Source of the DNA: Methanocorpusculum sp. | GTDB lineage: Archaea; Halobacteriota; Methanomicrobia; Methanomicrobiales; Methanocorpusculaceae | Direction of reading: 5' to 3' | DNA: 52,251 bases | Assembly (NCBI GenBank): GCA_017399555.1 | Contig: JAFQBW010000064.1 | Span: 1-52,251 of the forward strand | In this document: positions 24,489 through 32,408 of the stretch, piece by piece | Numbering within the stretch: position 1 is the first letter of the stretch | Layout of the letters: every line of letters starts with the position of its first letter | The notes under the pieces: model-generated | Told to the model about the DNA's origin: nothing | Seen by the model: the letters and a program-made list of their open reading frames with translations, nothing else | Database searches by the model: none | Made by a program: the position numbers and the translations under genes

Positions 24489-24545
24489 TGCAGAAGATAT
24501 CTCCACCGCGAGCCGCTCCGCGCCGGAGTCGCGGCTCCGCACCCC
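24489..24545 (-). repeat. Right 57-bp inverted repeat of McrBC cassette
   Basis: Counterpart of 21103-21159. Its stem is GAGCCGC (24510-24516) with GCGGCTC (24531-24537), and TCCG (24517-24520) with CGGA (24524-24527). Four of five differences from the left copy form two compensated base pairs; the fifth changes C-G to a T-G (U-G in RNA) pair. Confidence 0.85.
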
Positions 24546-24595
24546 GAAATTCAAAAAAATCTCAATCTGACAAACGGAATCTAACCAAAAAAGAA

Positions 24596-24668
24596 TACTC
24601 CTAGGCGGGTTCGAACCGCCGTCTCCGGCTCCAAAGGCCGGAATGATTGACCACTACACTATAGGAGT
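24596..24668 (-). tRNA. tRNA-Gln (UUG anticodon)
   Basis: A 73-nt cloverleaf with acceptor ACTCCTA/TAGGAGT, anticodon stem CCGGC with loop CTTTGGA (anticodon TTG), T arm GGCGG TTCGAAC CCGCC, discriminator A. No intron. Its 3' end faces the McrBC cassette 51 bp away. Confidence 0.93.
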
Positions 24669-25309
24669 ATTTGCTATACAGTATCGGTCTGCATAGTATT
24701 TCTAGATTTTTGAATCTGGTGTCGTGTTCTATTTCACTCGCAGAAACTATTAGCTGTATGGGAGCGAACTATATTTGGCGTTCCCATTTTTTATGGGGCG
24801 CTGTGATATAATGAATAAAAATAAAATACATATCAGTATTAATATCTCTCCCTCAATCCACATCGGTAGTATCAGTACTGATAGTGAATCAAAGAGGGAG
24901 AACGTATCGCGGTTGAGTAAAATGATATTTTGGAGAGTACTACTCCCAATTATCATTTCTCATCTCGATACATATAGTCTTTGGAGGAAAGTATTTTACC
25001 CTCACAAAGCCCATTATGTTTGTTAATACTGAAATAGTATTGTTATTCATATATCGCGAACAAAACGGTCTGATACGCCGTGAGTTCAACCGATTGGGCG
25101 CGGGGCTTTTAACCCCAAACCACTTTCGTTCCGCTTCTTTTCTGTTCTTGTTTCTCCGGTCTTAAGTATCTCTGGATTTTTGAATTCAGTGATGCGTCTT
25201 CCCGCGCCTATCTGTGAGATGGGATTCTCTGCGGCATTTCCGGGCGCTTTTGGCAGGTGTCAACCGCGTAGTTTTATATCTTGTAGGTACAATGTAATAA
25301 GGTAGTTGG
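24669..25309. other. Gene-free stretch between tRNA-Gln and tRNA-Leu
   Basis: No gene is supported. A plus-strand frame from ATG 24811 (71 codons, to 25026) has no ribosome binding site or known relative and is only weakly possible. A 12-bp palindrome ATCAGTACTGAT is at 24871-24882. A diverged direct repeat of about 27 bp (24695-24721 and 25165-25191, sharing GATTTTTGAAT) lies upstream of each tRNA. TATA-like TTTTATAT near 25272 fits the tRNA-Leu promoter. Confidence 0.5.
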
Positions 25310-25394
25310 GCGAGGGTAGCCAAGCCAGGCCAACGGCGCCAGACTTAAGATCTGGTCTATAAGTAGTTCATGGGTTCGAATCCCACCCCTCGCA
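25310..25394 (+). tRNA. tRNA-Leu (UAA anticodon)
   Basis: An 85-nt class II tRNA with acceptor GCGAGGG/CCCTCGC, anticodon stem CCAGA/TCTGG around CTTAAGA (anticodon TAA), a long variable arm, T arm GTGGG-type with TTCGAAT, and discriminator A, as expected for leucine. Confidence 0.93.
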
Positions 25395-25526
25395 CTTTTT
25401 TTCGCTCCGTTTTACTTCGCTCAAAAAGTGCTCAATCTTCGAGTCGCCTTCGGCGCCTCTCGAACCTCGCATGTCTATTTCATTCGTTCATATCGTATCA
25501 TTCACTCAAAAAGTGCTCAATCTTCG
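25393..25526. repeat. Direct repeats and hairpin after tRNA-Leu
   Basis: CTCAAAAAGTGCTCAATCTT (continuing CG) occurs at 25420-25441 and 25505-25526. CACTTTTT at 25393-25400 pairs with AAAAAGTG at 25423-25430. The spacer is rich in TTCG-type words. This could be tRNA-end debris from past integrations or repeated terminators. Confidence 0.5.
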
Positions 25527-25630
25527 CGTCACTTCGTGCCGCTCGATTCTCGTACGTTTTTCGTTTTGGTGTATTTTGCTTCGCTTATGCAAAGAAAATA
25601 TCTTGTAGAATTTTTGGAATTGAAAAAAAG

Positions 25631-26425
25631 TCAGCGGTTGATTTTCTCAACCATATCGTTTAACGCATCGCAGGCGCGGTATGCCGTGTTGTCCATAGTA
25701 AGCGGAGTGAGTGTTACATACCCGTCCATGATTCCCTGGACATCTGTCCCCTGCTCATTCAGGTGGACAACCTCTCCGCAAATCCAGTAGTACGGTTTTC
25801 CGCGCGGGTCGGTGCGTACCTCAACGGAGGTGTCAAAGAGCCGGGAGCCGAGGGTGGTTACGCGGTATCCCTTTGCCTCTCCGGCCGGAATGTTGACATT
25901 GATTAAGTCTGCACCGTTCGGCAGCCCCTCCTTCAGGAAAACCGGGATAAGGTCGCGGATTGCTCTCTGTGCCGTGGAAAAATCAATCCGGTGTGCCCGC
26001 GGATCGGTGAACTTGTCTCCGTGGTCGTTCATCTGCAGAGAGAATGCGACAGCGGGAACTCCCTGGTTTGCGGCTTCCATCGCTGCCCCGACCGTTCCGG
26101 ACGTGGTTATGGATTCACACGAAATGTTCTCGCCTAAATTGATGCCGGAGACAACCAGGTCCGGATGGATGTCTAACGCGTAAAGGCCGAGCAGGAGTGA
26201 GTCCGTCGGTCTTCCCTCCACGATATGAGCGGTATGTCCGTTAATCTGGACCTCGTTCATTCGAAGCGGTTCGAAAATAGAAATGGAACGTCCTACCGCA
26301 CTCTGCTGAACGGCAGGCGCGGAGACCACGACCTCGGCAAACTCTGAGAGCGCATCGTATGCCGCCCAGAGACCAACCGAGTTTACTCCGTCATCATTCG
26401 TTAAGAGAATGAGGGGTCTGCTCAT
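25631..26425 (-). CDS. surE: 5'-nucleotidase SurE
   Basis: A 264-aa SurE phosphatase. NDDGV (10-14) provides the metal-binding aspartates, with SAVGRSIS and SGINLGENIS as further conserved loops. It hydrolyses nucleoside 5'-monophosphates. The start overlaps the mfnF stop by 4 bp, so surE is last in the mfnD-mfnF-surE operon. Confidence 0.93.
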   Translation of the reverse strand: MSRPLILLTNDDGVNSVGLWAAYDALSEFAEVVVSAPAVQQSAVGRSISIFEPLRMNEVQINGHTAHIVEGRPTDSLLLGLYALDIHPDLVVSGINLGENISCESITTSGTVGAAMEAANQGVPAVAFSLQMNDHGDKFTDPRAHRIDFSTAQRAIRDLIPVFLKEGLPNGADLINVNIPAGEAKGYRVTTLGSRLFDTSVEVRTDPRGKPYYWICGEVVHLNEQGTDVQGIMDGYVTLTPLTMDNTAYRACDALNDMVEKINR

Positions 26426-27351
26426 TCCTGCTCCTTTGCAAGCTGGAGAACTGCATAGGCAGGAAGAGCATCCGCATGGATTCCGGTCGCGGCAGTTAAG
26501 TCGATGCCGGAAACCAGCGGGGCAAAGGTTGGAGAACCGATTCCGCCGACAAGGATAGTGTCTGCATTCGATGCGGCTTTTGCTTTCGCCACCGCATCAC
26601 AGACCAGCTTCTGCTGTGCGCTGCAGAATGCTTTTGCGATTGCAAGCGCTCCTTCCTCGCCGATTTCCTCCAAGTCCGCACAGACCGTCCGTGCCAGGCG
26701 GCGCAGGCATGCCTCGCGGGAAACCTCTTTTCCGTCCGGGGTTGCGGCAGAGTACTCCTCATCTCCGATGTATCCTAAGACATAGTTTGCATCCCCGCTG
26801 CAGGCAAAGTACTCAGTAGAGAAAGGCGTAACCTTTCCATCAATTACTGCCTCGGATGCAAGTGTTGCAACCGGAGTTCGAAGCATTCCGGTATAGACCA
26901 GATATCCTGCCTGCAGGCGGAGGGTATCGGTCATGCCGATGAGCTTTTCGAAATCGGCAAACGGCACAATATCAGCGGTGGTGCTTCCGATATCCAGCAT
27001 CATACCGTTTGGATACTGCTGTTTCAGATAGGCAACGGAAGCAAGCCAGTTTGCGGCGGCAAGTTCGCGGCAGGCTTCGGTGTGGAATTTTCCGTCCATG
27101 CCGTAAAAAATTGCGTTCGGGAAGGACTTCTTTACCGCATCGACGATAAAGGCAATTCCTTCGTTCTTGTCAAAGAAACCGTCTGCAAGCTCTCCGCTCA
27201 TGACAACCGCGGCATTGTCTGCACCGGCTTCCTTGTACTCTGCAATGATTTCTGCAAGCGGGGATTCTTTCCAGAGCGGGCAATAGTGAATGTGGACGCC
27301 GGATTCGTCAACAATTTTCAGATTGGCGCCGCCGACGTCGATTCCAATCAT
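26422..27351 (-). CDS. mfnF: MfnF: methanofuran-core synthase
   Basis: A 309-aa member of the ASKHA/hydantoinase-like family that condenses gamma-glutamyltyramine with aminomethylfuran phosphate in methanofuran biosynthesis. Phosphate loops are GIDVGGANLK at the N-terminus and MMLDIGSTTADIV (about 121-133). It overlaps mfnD (ATGA type) and surE by 4 bp each. The gene order with mfnD strengthens the call. Confidence 0.88.
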   Translation of the reverse strand: MIGIDVGGANLKIVDESGVHIHYCPLWKESPLAEIIAEYKEAGADNAAVVMSGELADGFFDKNEGIAFIVDAVKKSFPNAIFYGMDGKFHTEACRELAAANWLASVAYLKQQYPNGMMLDIGSTTADIVPFADFEKLIGMTDTLRLQAGYLVYTGMLRTPVATLASEAVIDGKVTPFSTEYFACSGDANYVLGYIGDEEYSAATPDGKEVSREACLRRLARTVCADLEEIGEEGALAIAKAFCSAQQKLVCDAVAKAKAASNADTILVGGIGSPTFAPLVSGIDLTAATGIHADALPAYAVLQLAKEQE

Positions 27352-28253
27352 TCTACGACAACTCCGCCTGCGGCATCGTATTTTGCGGTCTTGCCGTTGT
27401 AGTGAACACCTTCCGGCGGGAGGCCGACGGTTGCCTTGAGAAGAACCTCTGCGATCTCCTCTTCAATGACTTCCACAATGCCAACAAGGCTCATGGTTGG
27501 TCTGGAGTTTACGTCAACAACGTAAATCTCATCTGCGACGACCATATCGATTCCGGTGTATCCCTGACAGCCGAGCGTCTCGATAGTCTTTTTGGCGACC
27601 TCGATCATCTCAGCCTCGCGCTCCGGGTGAACCGGGGTAACGCCTCCCTCGTAGACGAAGTTTCCGTTCTCGTCCGGGTGGGAGTTCTGCTTGTTGATGG
27701 TAAGGAATACCGGCGGCAGTCCGCTGTAGAATCCGCATGCCTCGCCGACAACACGGCTTCCGACAATACTGACGCTGTAGTGTTCGCCTTCGATGTACTC
27801 AACAGACATCTCGCCTTCCTTCGGCTCTTCGCCGTCTTTTGCGATGCGGACGCCGTTGGAGCCTTCGCCTTTTACCGGCTTGATGACTCTCTTTCCGGCA
27901 AAGTCAGTGCCGACCTCTTTTGGAACGTGGATTCCGACATTTGCAAGGAGCTTAGAGGATAAACGCTTGCTTGCACAGACAGCAACGGCTGTACTGTCGG
28001 TTCCTATATTGTGCGTTGCAAGCTCTAAGGTGTGGGTGAATTTGGAGAGCAGTGCATCCGGGGCGATGACAATTCCGTAGTCGCATTCCGGAGCTAAGCG
28101 TTCAATTTCCGCATTAAAGTCTCCGCCGTCGGGGAGGATGACTTCATGTCCGCAGTTCTCAAAGCTCTTTTTCAGAGCCGATACCATGGCCCGTCCCTCC
28201 GGTGCGAGGTGCGGGTCGTGGAAGGTGGTGTACTCGGCGATTAAGACTTTCAT
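27348..28253 (-). CDS. mfnD: MfnD: tyramine-L-glutamate ligase
   Basis: A 301-aa ATP-grasp enzyme that joins glutamate to tyramine in methanofuran synthesis. Recognisable parts are the RVIKPVKGEGSNGVRI ATP loop, EYIEGEHYSVSIVG, and the metal-binding VVDVNSRPTMSLVG. It is the first of three overlapping genes and lies just 2 bp from the end of the Mrp ATPase gene, so the transcript may begin further upstream. Confidence 0.9.
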   Translation of the reverse strand: MKVLIAEYTTFHDPHLAPEGRAMVSALKKSFENCGHEVILPDGGDFNAEIERLAPECDYGIVIAPDALLSKFTHTLELATHNIGTDSTAVAVCASKRLSSKLLANVGIHVPKEVGTDFAGKRVIKPVKGEGSNGVRIAKDGEEPKEGEMSVEYIEGEHYSVSIVGSRVVGEACGFYSGLPPVFLTINKQNSHPDENGNFVYEGGVTPVHPEREAEMIEVAKKTIETLGCQGYTGIDMVVADEIYVVDVNSRPTMSLVGIVEVIEEEIAEVLLKATVGLPPEGVHYNGKTAKYDAAGGVVVE

Positions 28254-28255
28254 AC

Positions 28256-29125
28256 TTATTCTTCGCGTTTTTCAACTTCGGCGATGAGGTTTTCCATGAC
28301 CTTGTCAACAGCTTCCCAGGTTGGGTTCTTGTCCTGTCCCGGTTTTCTGATAATGAACGGTCTTCCCTCGTCTCCGGCCTTTCTCATCTCGATATCAATT
28401 GGGATAGCACCAAGGTACGGGACTTCGTATTTTTCGGCTGCTTTGACTCCTCCGCCTTTTCCAAAGACTTCGAGGATTTCTCCGCAGTGCGGGCAGACGA
28501 GTCCGGACATGTTCTCAATGATTCCCAGAACCGGTAAATCCATCATTTCGATGAACTTGATTGCTTTGGTGGAGTCAAGAACTGCAACATCCTGCGGGGT
28601 GGTGACGATTACTGCTCCTTCGACGTTTGGTGCAAACTGCACAATATTGAGTGCCTCATCACCGGTTCCCGGCGGAAGGTCGACGACAAGGTAGTCAAGC
28701 TCTCCCCAGTCAACATCGCCTAAGAACTGCTGGATTGCTGCGGCCTTCATCGGACCTCTCCAGACAACCGGGCTGTCGGTCTCGTTTAAGAGCAGTGCCA
28801 TGGAGACTGCCTTTAAAGAACCGGTGACCTTAATCGGCATAATCTTGTTTCCGATTGCCTGCAGTCTGAGGTCTTCGATGCCGAGCATCTTTGCAATGGA
28901 CGGACCGTGGATATCAAGGTCCATAAGACCGGTCTGGTATCCGTGGTTTGCGAGAGCATATGCGAGGTTGACAGAGACCGTACTCTTTCCAACTCCTCCC
29001 TTTCCGGAGAGAACTAAGATTACATGGCGTACACTGATGTCTGCTTTCTGTGGTTTCTGGCAGGAATCTGTCTTGGAGGTGCATCCCTCACAGTTTCCGT
29101 CGCATCCTTCTGGTTTGTCACTCAT
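28256..29125 (-). CDS. Mrp/Nbp35-type Fe-S carrier ATPase
   Basis: A 289-aa P-loop protein. Deviant Walker A GKGGVGKST is at 41-49, LMDLDIHGPS follows, and VCPHCGEI carries the CxxC that binds the bridging 4Fe-4S cluster. An N-terminal cysteine cluster (C8, C12, C15, C22) resembles the extra ferredoxin-like site of Nbp35. It assembles or delivers Fe-S clusters, which FdhA and FdhB would need. ATG 29125 is preferred over TTG 29134, which lies too close to GGAG. Confidence 0.9.
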   Translation of the reverse strand: MSDKPEGCDGNCEGCTSKTDSCQKPQKADISVRHVILVLSGKGGVGKSTVSVNLAYALANHGYQTGLMDLDIHGPSIAKMLGIEDLRLQAIGNKIMPIKVTGSLKAVSMALLLNETDSPVVWRGPMKAAAIQQFLGDVDWGELDYLVVDLPPGTGDEALNIVQFAPNVEGAVIVTTPQDVAVLDSTKAIKFIEMMDLPVLGIIENMSGLVCPHCGEILEVFGKGGGVKAAEKYEVPYLGAIPIDIEMRKAGDEGRPFIIRKPGQDKNPTWEAVDKVMENLIAEVEKREE

Positions 29126-29300
29126 ATTTTTCAAATCTCCAGTTTTGTAATTCTATAATAATTATTTGTGTGGATGATAGTATAGGTCTTTTGGATTGGT
29201 TCTCGCATCTCAGTGTGAATATTTTTGCCGCATTCCCGTGATATTTAAATTTAGACCTCCTATTTTTTTCACTGTTAAGAAATATTTGGAGATGAGTTTC

Positions 29301-30131
29301 ATGCTCTCTGAAAAGCTCCCGGAAAACCGGCTTTCTGCCGGAAAATCTCTTCACAGAAGAGGTTCAGTATCGTCCTTCCTGAAACTGTCCGCACTTTGCA
29401 TTCTGCTCTTTGCAGTTTTGTGTATGCTTCCGGTATCTGCCTCGCCGCTTGACGGAGAGGTTTTGCCGTCTGCGGAACGGGATTTGGGCGAGACAGCCGA
29501 ACTGGAGCGAATGAACCGGGAGGTGATACTTGATGCCCATCCTCACTTCAACTCCATGCTTCCGATAACTCCGCGTGAAGTAAAGCAGCGCAGTTCGCAG
29601 AAGAAACTGCTTTCTGCTGAGTATCAGTCCTATGCAGAAAACGGTCATCCGGTTCTCTTTGCAGAAAGCCCGGTTGTTACCGGCATGTCTCTTCCAGACG
29701 GCGTCACTGGTGTTGTTCATCTGCTGACCAGATCAGATGATGCAGGGCCGAAGTGCCGCGAAGTCTATGATGTTTTTGAGCTCTCGCTGGACAACTATCC
29801 GCAGGGCCTGGAAGCGGTTATCCGCTATACTATCCCGCTGGAAGAAATTGAAGAGAGCGGAAACTCTCCAGGCGACATCTCTCTCTATTTCTCTGACGGC
29901 GAGAACTGGGAGAAGCTTCCAACAGAATACTATATGGACTCATCCCAGGCATTTTTTGAATCCATCACCACCTCGCTTGGTGTTTTTGCCATTGTACTCG
30001 ATGAGTGTGAGTCCGAAGTGGAATCTGTGCATCTCCCTTCCCGTTCTCTGGAGCCGGGAAAGATTGTGCTGGACATCTCTCCGGTCTGCATATTAACGCA
30101 TCCGGTATCCTACACGGTGACTGCTGACTGA
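29301..30131 (+). CDS. Secreted protein with PGF-pre-PGF-like domain
   Basis: A 276-residue protein from ATG 29301, placed 9 bp after GGAG. A long n-region precedes a hydrophobic segment (FLKLSALCILLFAVLCMLPVSAS, about 27-49), a secretion signal. The C-terminal part (about 120-240) resembles the archaeal PGF-pre-PGF surface domain: VVTGMSLPDGV, RYTIPLEEIEE, LYFSDGENWEKLPTEYY and TSLGVFAIV. No membrane anchor follows. Likely an envelope protein; role unknown. Confidence 0.65.
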   Translation: MLSEKLPENRLSAGKSLHRRGSVSSFLKLSALCILLFAVLCMLPVSASPLDGEVLPSAERDLGETAELERMNREVILDAHPHFNSMLPITPREVKQRSSQKKLLSAEYQSYAENGHPVLFAESPVVTGMSLPDGVTGVVHLLTRSDDAGPKCREVYDVFELSLDNYPQGLEAVIRYTIPLEEIEESGNSPGDISLYFSDGENWEKLPTEYYMDSSQAFFESITTSLGVFAIVLDECESEVESVHLPSRSLEPGKIVLDISPVCILTHPVSYTVTAD

Positions 30132-30297
30132 CCATCTTTCCTTTTTTGCCGGTTCTTTTGTTTACCTTTTGCGCGCGATATCTATTGTGTGTGATTGTCA
30201 TTTATGAATTGTTGTTGTCTTTCGATTAACTTAGAAGTTGCAACTCCGCGGAACAACCCACTGATGTTTTTCAAAACAGCAGGTTTGGCAGACAGGG

Positions 30298-30305
30298 TTA
30301 AATAC
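30298..30305 (+). promoter_or_regulatory. TATA box of fdhAB
   Basis: TTAAATAC is centred about 42 bp before the fdhA start codon, predicting transcription from about 30325. GAGGT at 30331-30335 is a good ribosome binding site. The 160 bp before it is gene-free. Confidence 0.5.
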
Positions 30306-30342
30306 TCCCCACGCTGAAAATTATGTATCCGAGGTTTAATCC

Positions 30343-32406
30343 ATGGAAATTAAGTTTGTTACTACAACCTGTCCATACTGTGGATCCGGATGTTCTTTCA
30401 ACTTAGTCGTAAAAGACGGAAAGATCGTCGATACACAGCCATGCCAGAGAGGTCCGGTTAACGAGGGTAAGCTCTGTCCGAAAGGTGTATTCGGATTTGA
30501 GTTCATCAACTCTCCAGACCGCCTGACCACCCCGCTCGTTCGCAAGAACGGCGAGTTAGTACCGGCATCCTGGGACGAAGCACTCGCAGTCATTGCAGAG
30601 AACTTCGCAAAGTACCAGCCGGATGAGTTTGCAGTTATCTCTTCTGCACGCTGCTGTAACGAAGACAACTACGCAATGCAGAAGTTCGCACGTATTGTCT
30701 TAAAGACTCCAAACATCGACCACTGTGCACGTCTCTGCCACGCACCGACTGTCGCAGGTCTCGCAAAGGTCTTTGGATCCGGTGCATCCACCAACTCCTT
30801 CGACGACCTTGCAATCGCAGACCTCGTCTTCATCATCGGTTCCAACAACTTCGAGGCACACCCGCTTGCAGCACGCAGAATCATGCAGGCAAAAGAAAAG
30901 GGAGCACACATCATCGTCTGCGACCCGCGCCGCACTCCGACTGCAAAGCAGTCCCACCTGCACATCCAGCACAGACCGGGAACTGATATCCAGCTCCTCA
31001 ACTGTCTCATGAAGAACATCATCGAGAACGACTGGATTGACCACGAATTCGTCGAGAACAGAACTCTCGGATACGAAGACCTCAAAGCATGTGTCACTCA
31101 GGACAAATACTCCATCGAGAACACCGCAAAGGTCTGTGGAATCCCAGAGGAGTCCATCAAGCAGGCTCTTGAGTGGCTCCACGAGTGCCAGCACAAGACT
31201 GCATTTGTCCACTGTCTCGGTATCACCCAGCACACCGTTGGTGTCGACAACGTTCGCTCTATCGCATTCGTCCAGACTCTCCTCGGAAACATCGGAAAGC
31301 CGGGATGCGGTGTCAACGCACTCCGCGGTCAGAACAATGTTCAGGGATCCTGTGATATGGGAGCACTGCCGAACGTATACGCCGGCTACTTCTCTGTCAT
31401 GAACCCGGACCTTGCAAAGAAGGTCGCAGACTACTGGGGCGTCGAGTCCATCCCGCAGGGCAAGCTCGGTCTCCACATTCCGGAAATGCTCGACACTCTC
31501 TACGAGCACCCGGACCAGGTCAAGTGTATGTACCTGATGGGTGAGAACCCGGTTATCTCTGACCCGAACTCCAAGATGGTCGAACAGGCAATGGAGAACT
31601 GCGAGTTCCTTGTTGTCCAGGATATCTTCGAGACCGAAACCTCCAGATACGCAGATGTTGTCCTTCCGGGATCCTGCTACGCAGAGGAAGACGGTACCCA
31701 GACCAACGCAGAACGCCGTGTCCAGAGATTCAGAAAGGCACAGGATGCACCGGGAGAGTCCAAGCTCGACTGGGAAATCATGAAGATGATTGCAGAGAAG
31801 ATGGGCTACGGCCAGTACTTCCAGTGGGAAACCTCCGAGGATGTCTTCAACGAGATGCGCGGAATCACCCCGCAGTACGCAGGTATCACCTACGCAAAGC
31901 TCGAGGGAGACGGTATCCAGTGGCCATGTCCGACTGAGGACCACCCGGGAACTGCAATTCTCCACATCAACGAGTTCGCAGGCATGCCGGAAGGCAAGGC
32001 AGCACTCGAGGCAGTCGAACACCGCGAACCGGCTGAGGTCGTTGATGAGGAATACCCGATCTGGCTCACCACCGGTGCAACCATCTGGCACTGGCCAAGC
32101 GGATCTATGACCCGCAGATGCGAGCAGCTCGACAAGGACGCACCGACCGCATGGCTCGAGATCAACGTCAAGGACGCAGAGAAATACGGCGTCAAGGACG
32201 GAGAGACTGTTGTACTCTACTCTCGCCGCGGCGAAGTCGAAGTCGCAGCACGCGTTATCCCGGACATCAAGGAAGGCGTTTTCTTCATGCCGTTCCACTT
32301 CACCGAAGCACGTGCAAACTTAGTTACGAACACTGCATACGACCCAGTCTCCAGAACTCCGGAGTTCAAGGTCTGTGCTGTTAACATCAGAAAGAAGGAG
32401 GCCTAA
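30343..32406 (+). CDS. fdhA: F420-linked formate dehydrogenase, alpha subunit
   Basis: A 687-aa molybdopterin (or tungstopterin) enzyme that oxidises formate. The N-terminal 4Fe-4S site is C10, C13, C17, C45. The selenocysteine position of E. coli FdhH is cysteine here (C132 in HCARLCHAPT), next to the conserved His. Domain order is typical: Fe4S4 domain, molybdopterin domains (GENPVISDPN, GSCYAEEDGTQTNAERRVQ) and the C-terminal dinucleotide-binding barrel. It works with FdhB, 2 bp downstream, to reduce F420. Very biased codon use suggests strong expression. Confidence 0.96.
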   Translation: MEIKFVTTTCPYCGSGCSFNLVVKDGKIVDTQPCQRGPVNEGKLCPKGVFGFEFINSPDRLTTPLVRKNGELVPASWDEALAVIAENFAKYQPDEFAVISSARCCNEDNYAMQKFARIVLKTPNIDHCARLCHAPTVAGLAKVFGSGASTNSFDDLAIADLVFIIGSNNFEAHPLAARRIMQAKEKGAHIIVCDPRRTPTAKQSHLHIQHRPGTDIQLLNCLMKNIIENDWIDHEFVENRTLGYEDLKACVTQDKYSIENTAKVCGIPEESIKQALEWLHECQHKTAFVHCLGITQHTVGVDNVRSIAFVQTLLGNIGKPGCGVNALRGQNNVQGSCDMGALPNVYAGYFSVMNPDLAKKVADYWGVESIPQGKLGLHIPEMLDTLYEHPDQVKCMYLMGENPVISDPNSKMVEQAMENCEFLVVQDIFETETSRYADVVLPGSCYAEEDGTQTNAERRVQRFRKAQDAPGESKLDWEIMKMIAEKMGYGQYFQWETSEDVFNEMRGITPQYAGITYAKLEGDGIQWPCPTEDHPGTAILHINEFAGMPEGKAALEAVEHREPAEVVDEEYPIWLTTGATIWHWPSGSMTRRCEQLDKDAPTAWLEINVKDAEKYGVKDGETVVLYSRRGEVEVAARVIPDIKEGVFFMPFHFTEARANLVTNTAYDPVSRTPEFKVCAVNIRKKEA

Positions 32407-32408
32407 AA

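Larger units (their letters stand above)
21103..24545. mobile_element. McrBC restriction cassette bounded by inverted repeats
   Basis: A 3,443-bp unit holding only mcrC and mcrB, with 57-bp inverted repeats at both ends (52 of 57 identical). It ends 51 bp from the 3' end of tRNA-Gln. No transposase or integrase is inside. The bounding repeats and position suggest insertion as a unit, though selfish end-hairpins acquired later cannot be excluded. Confidence 0.55.

Noticed and set aside
24811-25026. Possible 71-codon gene between tRNA-Gln and tRNA-Leu
   Set aside because: No ribosome binding site, no domain and unlike local codon use; kept only as a remark in the gene-free entry.
30700-32298. 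Long minus-strand frame of 532 codons opposite fdhA
   Set aside because: It is the antisense of a strongly codon-biased gene; the translation is Cys/Val/Leu-rich with no domain, and fdhA is certain.
30343-32406. Selenocysteine readthrough in fdhA
   Set aside because: The relevant codon encodes cysteine (C132) and no in-frame TGA interrupts the gene.
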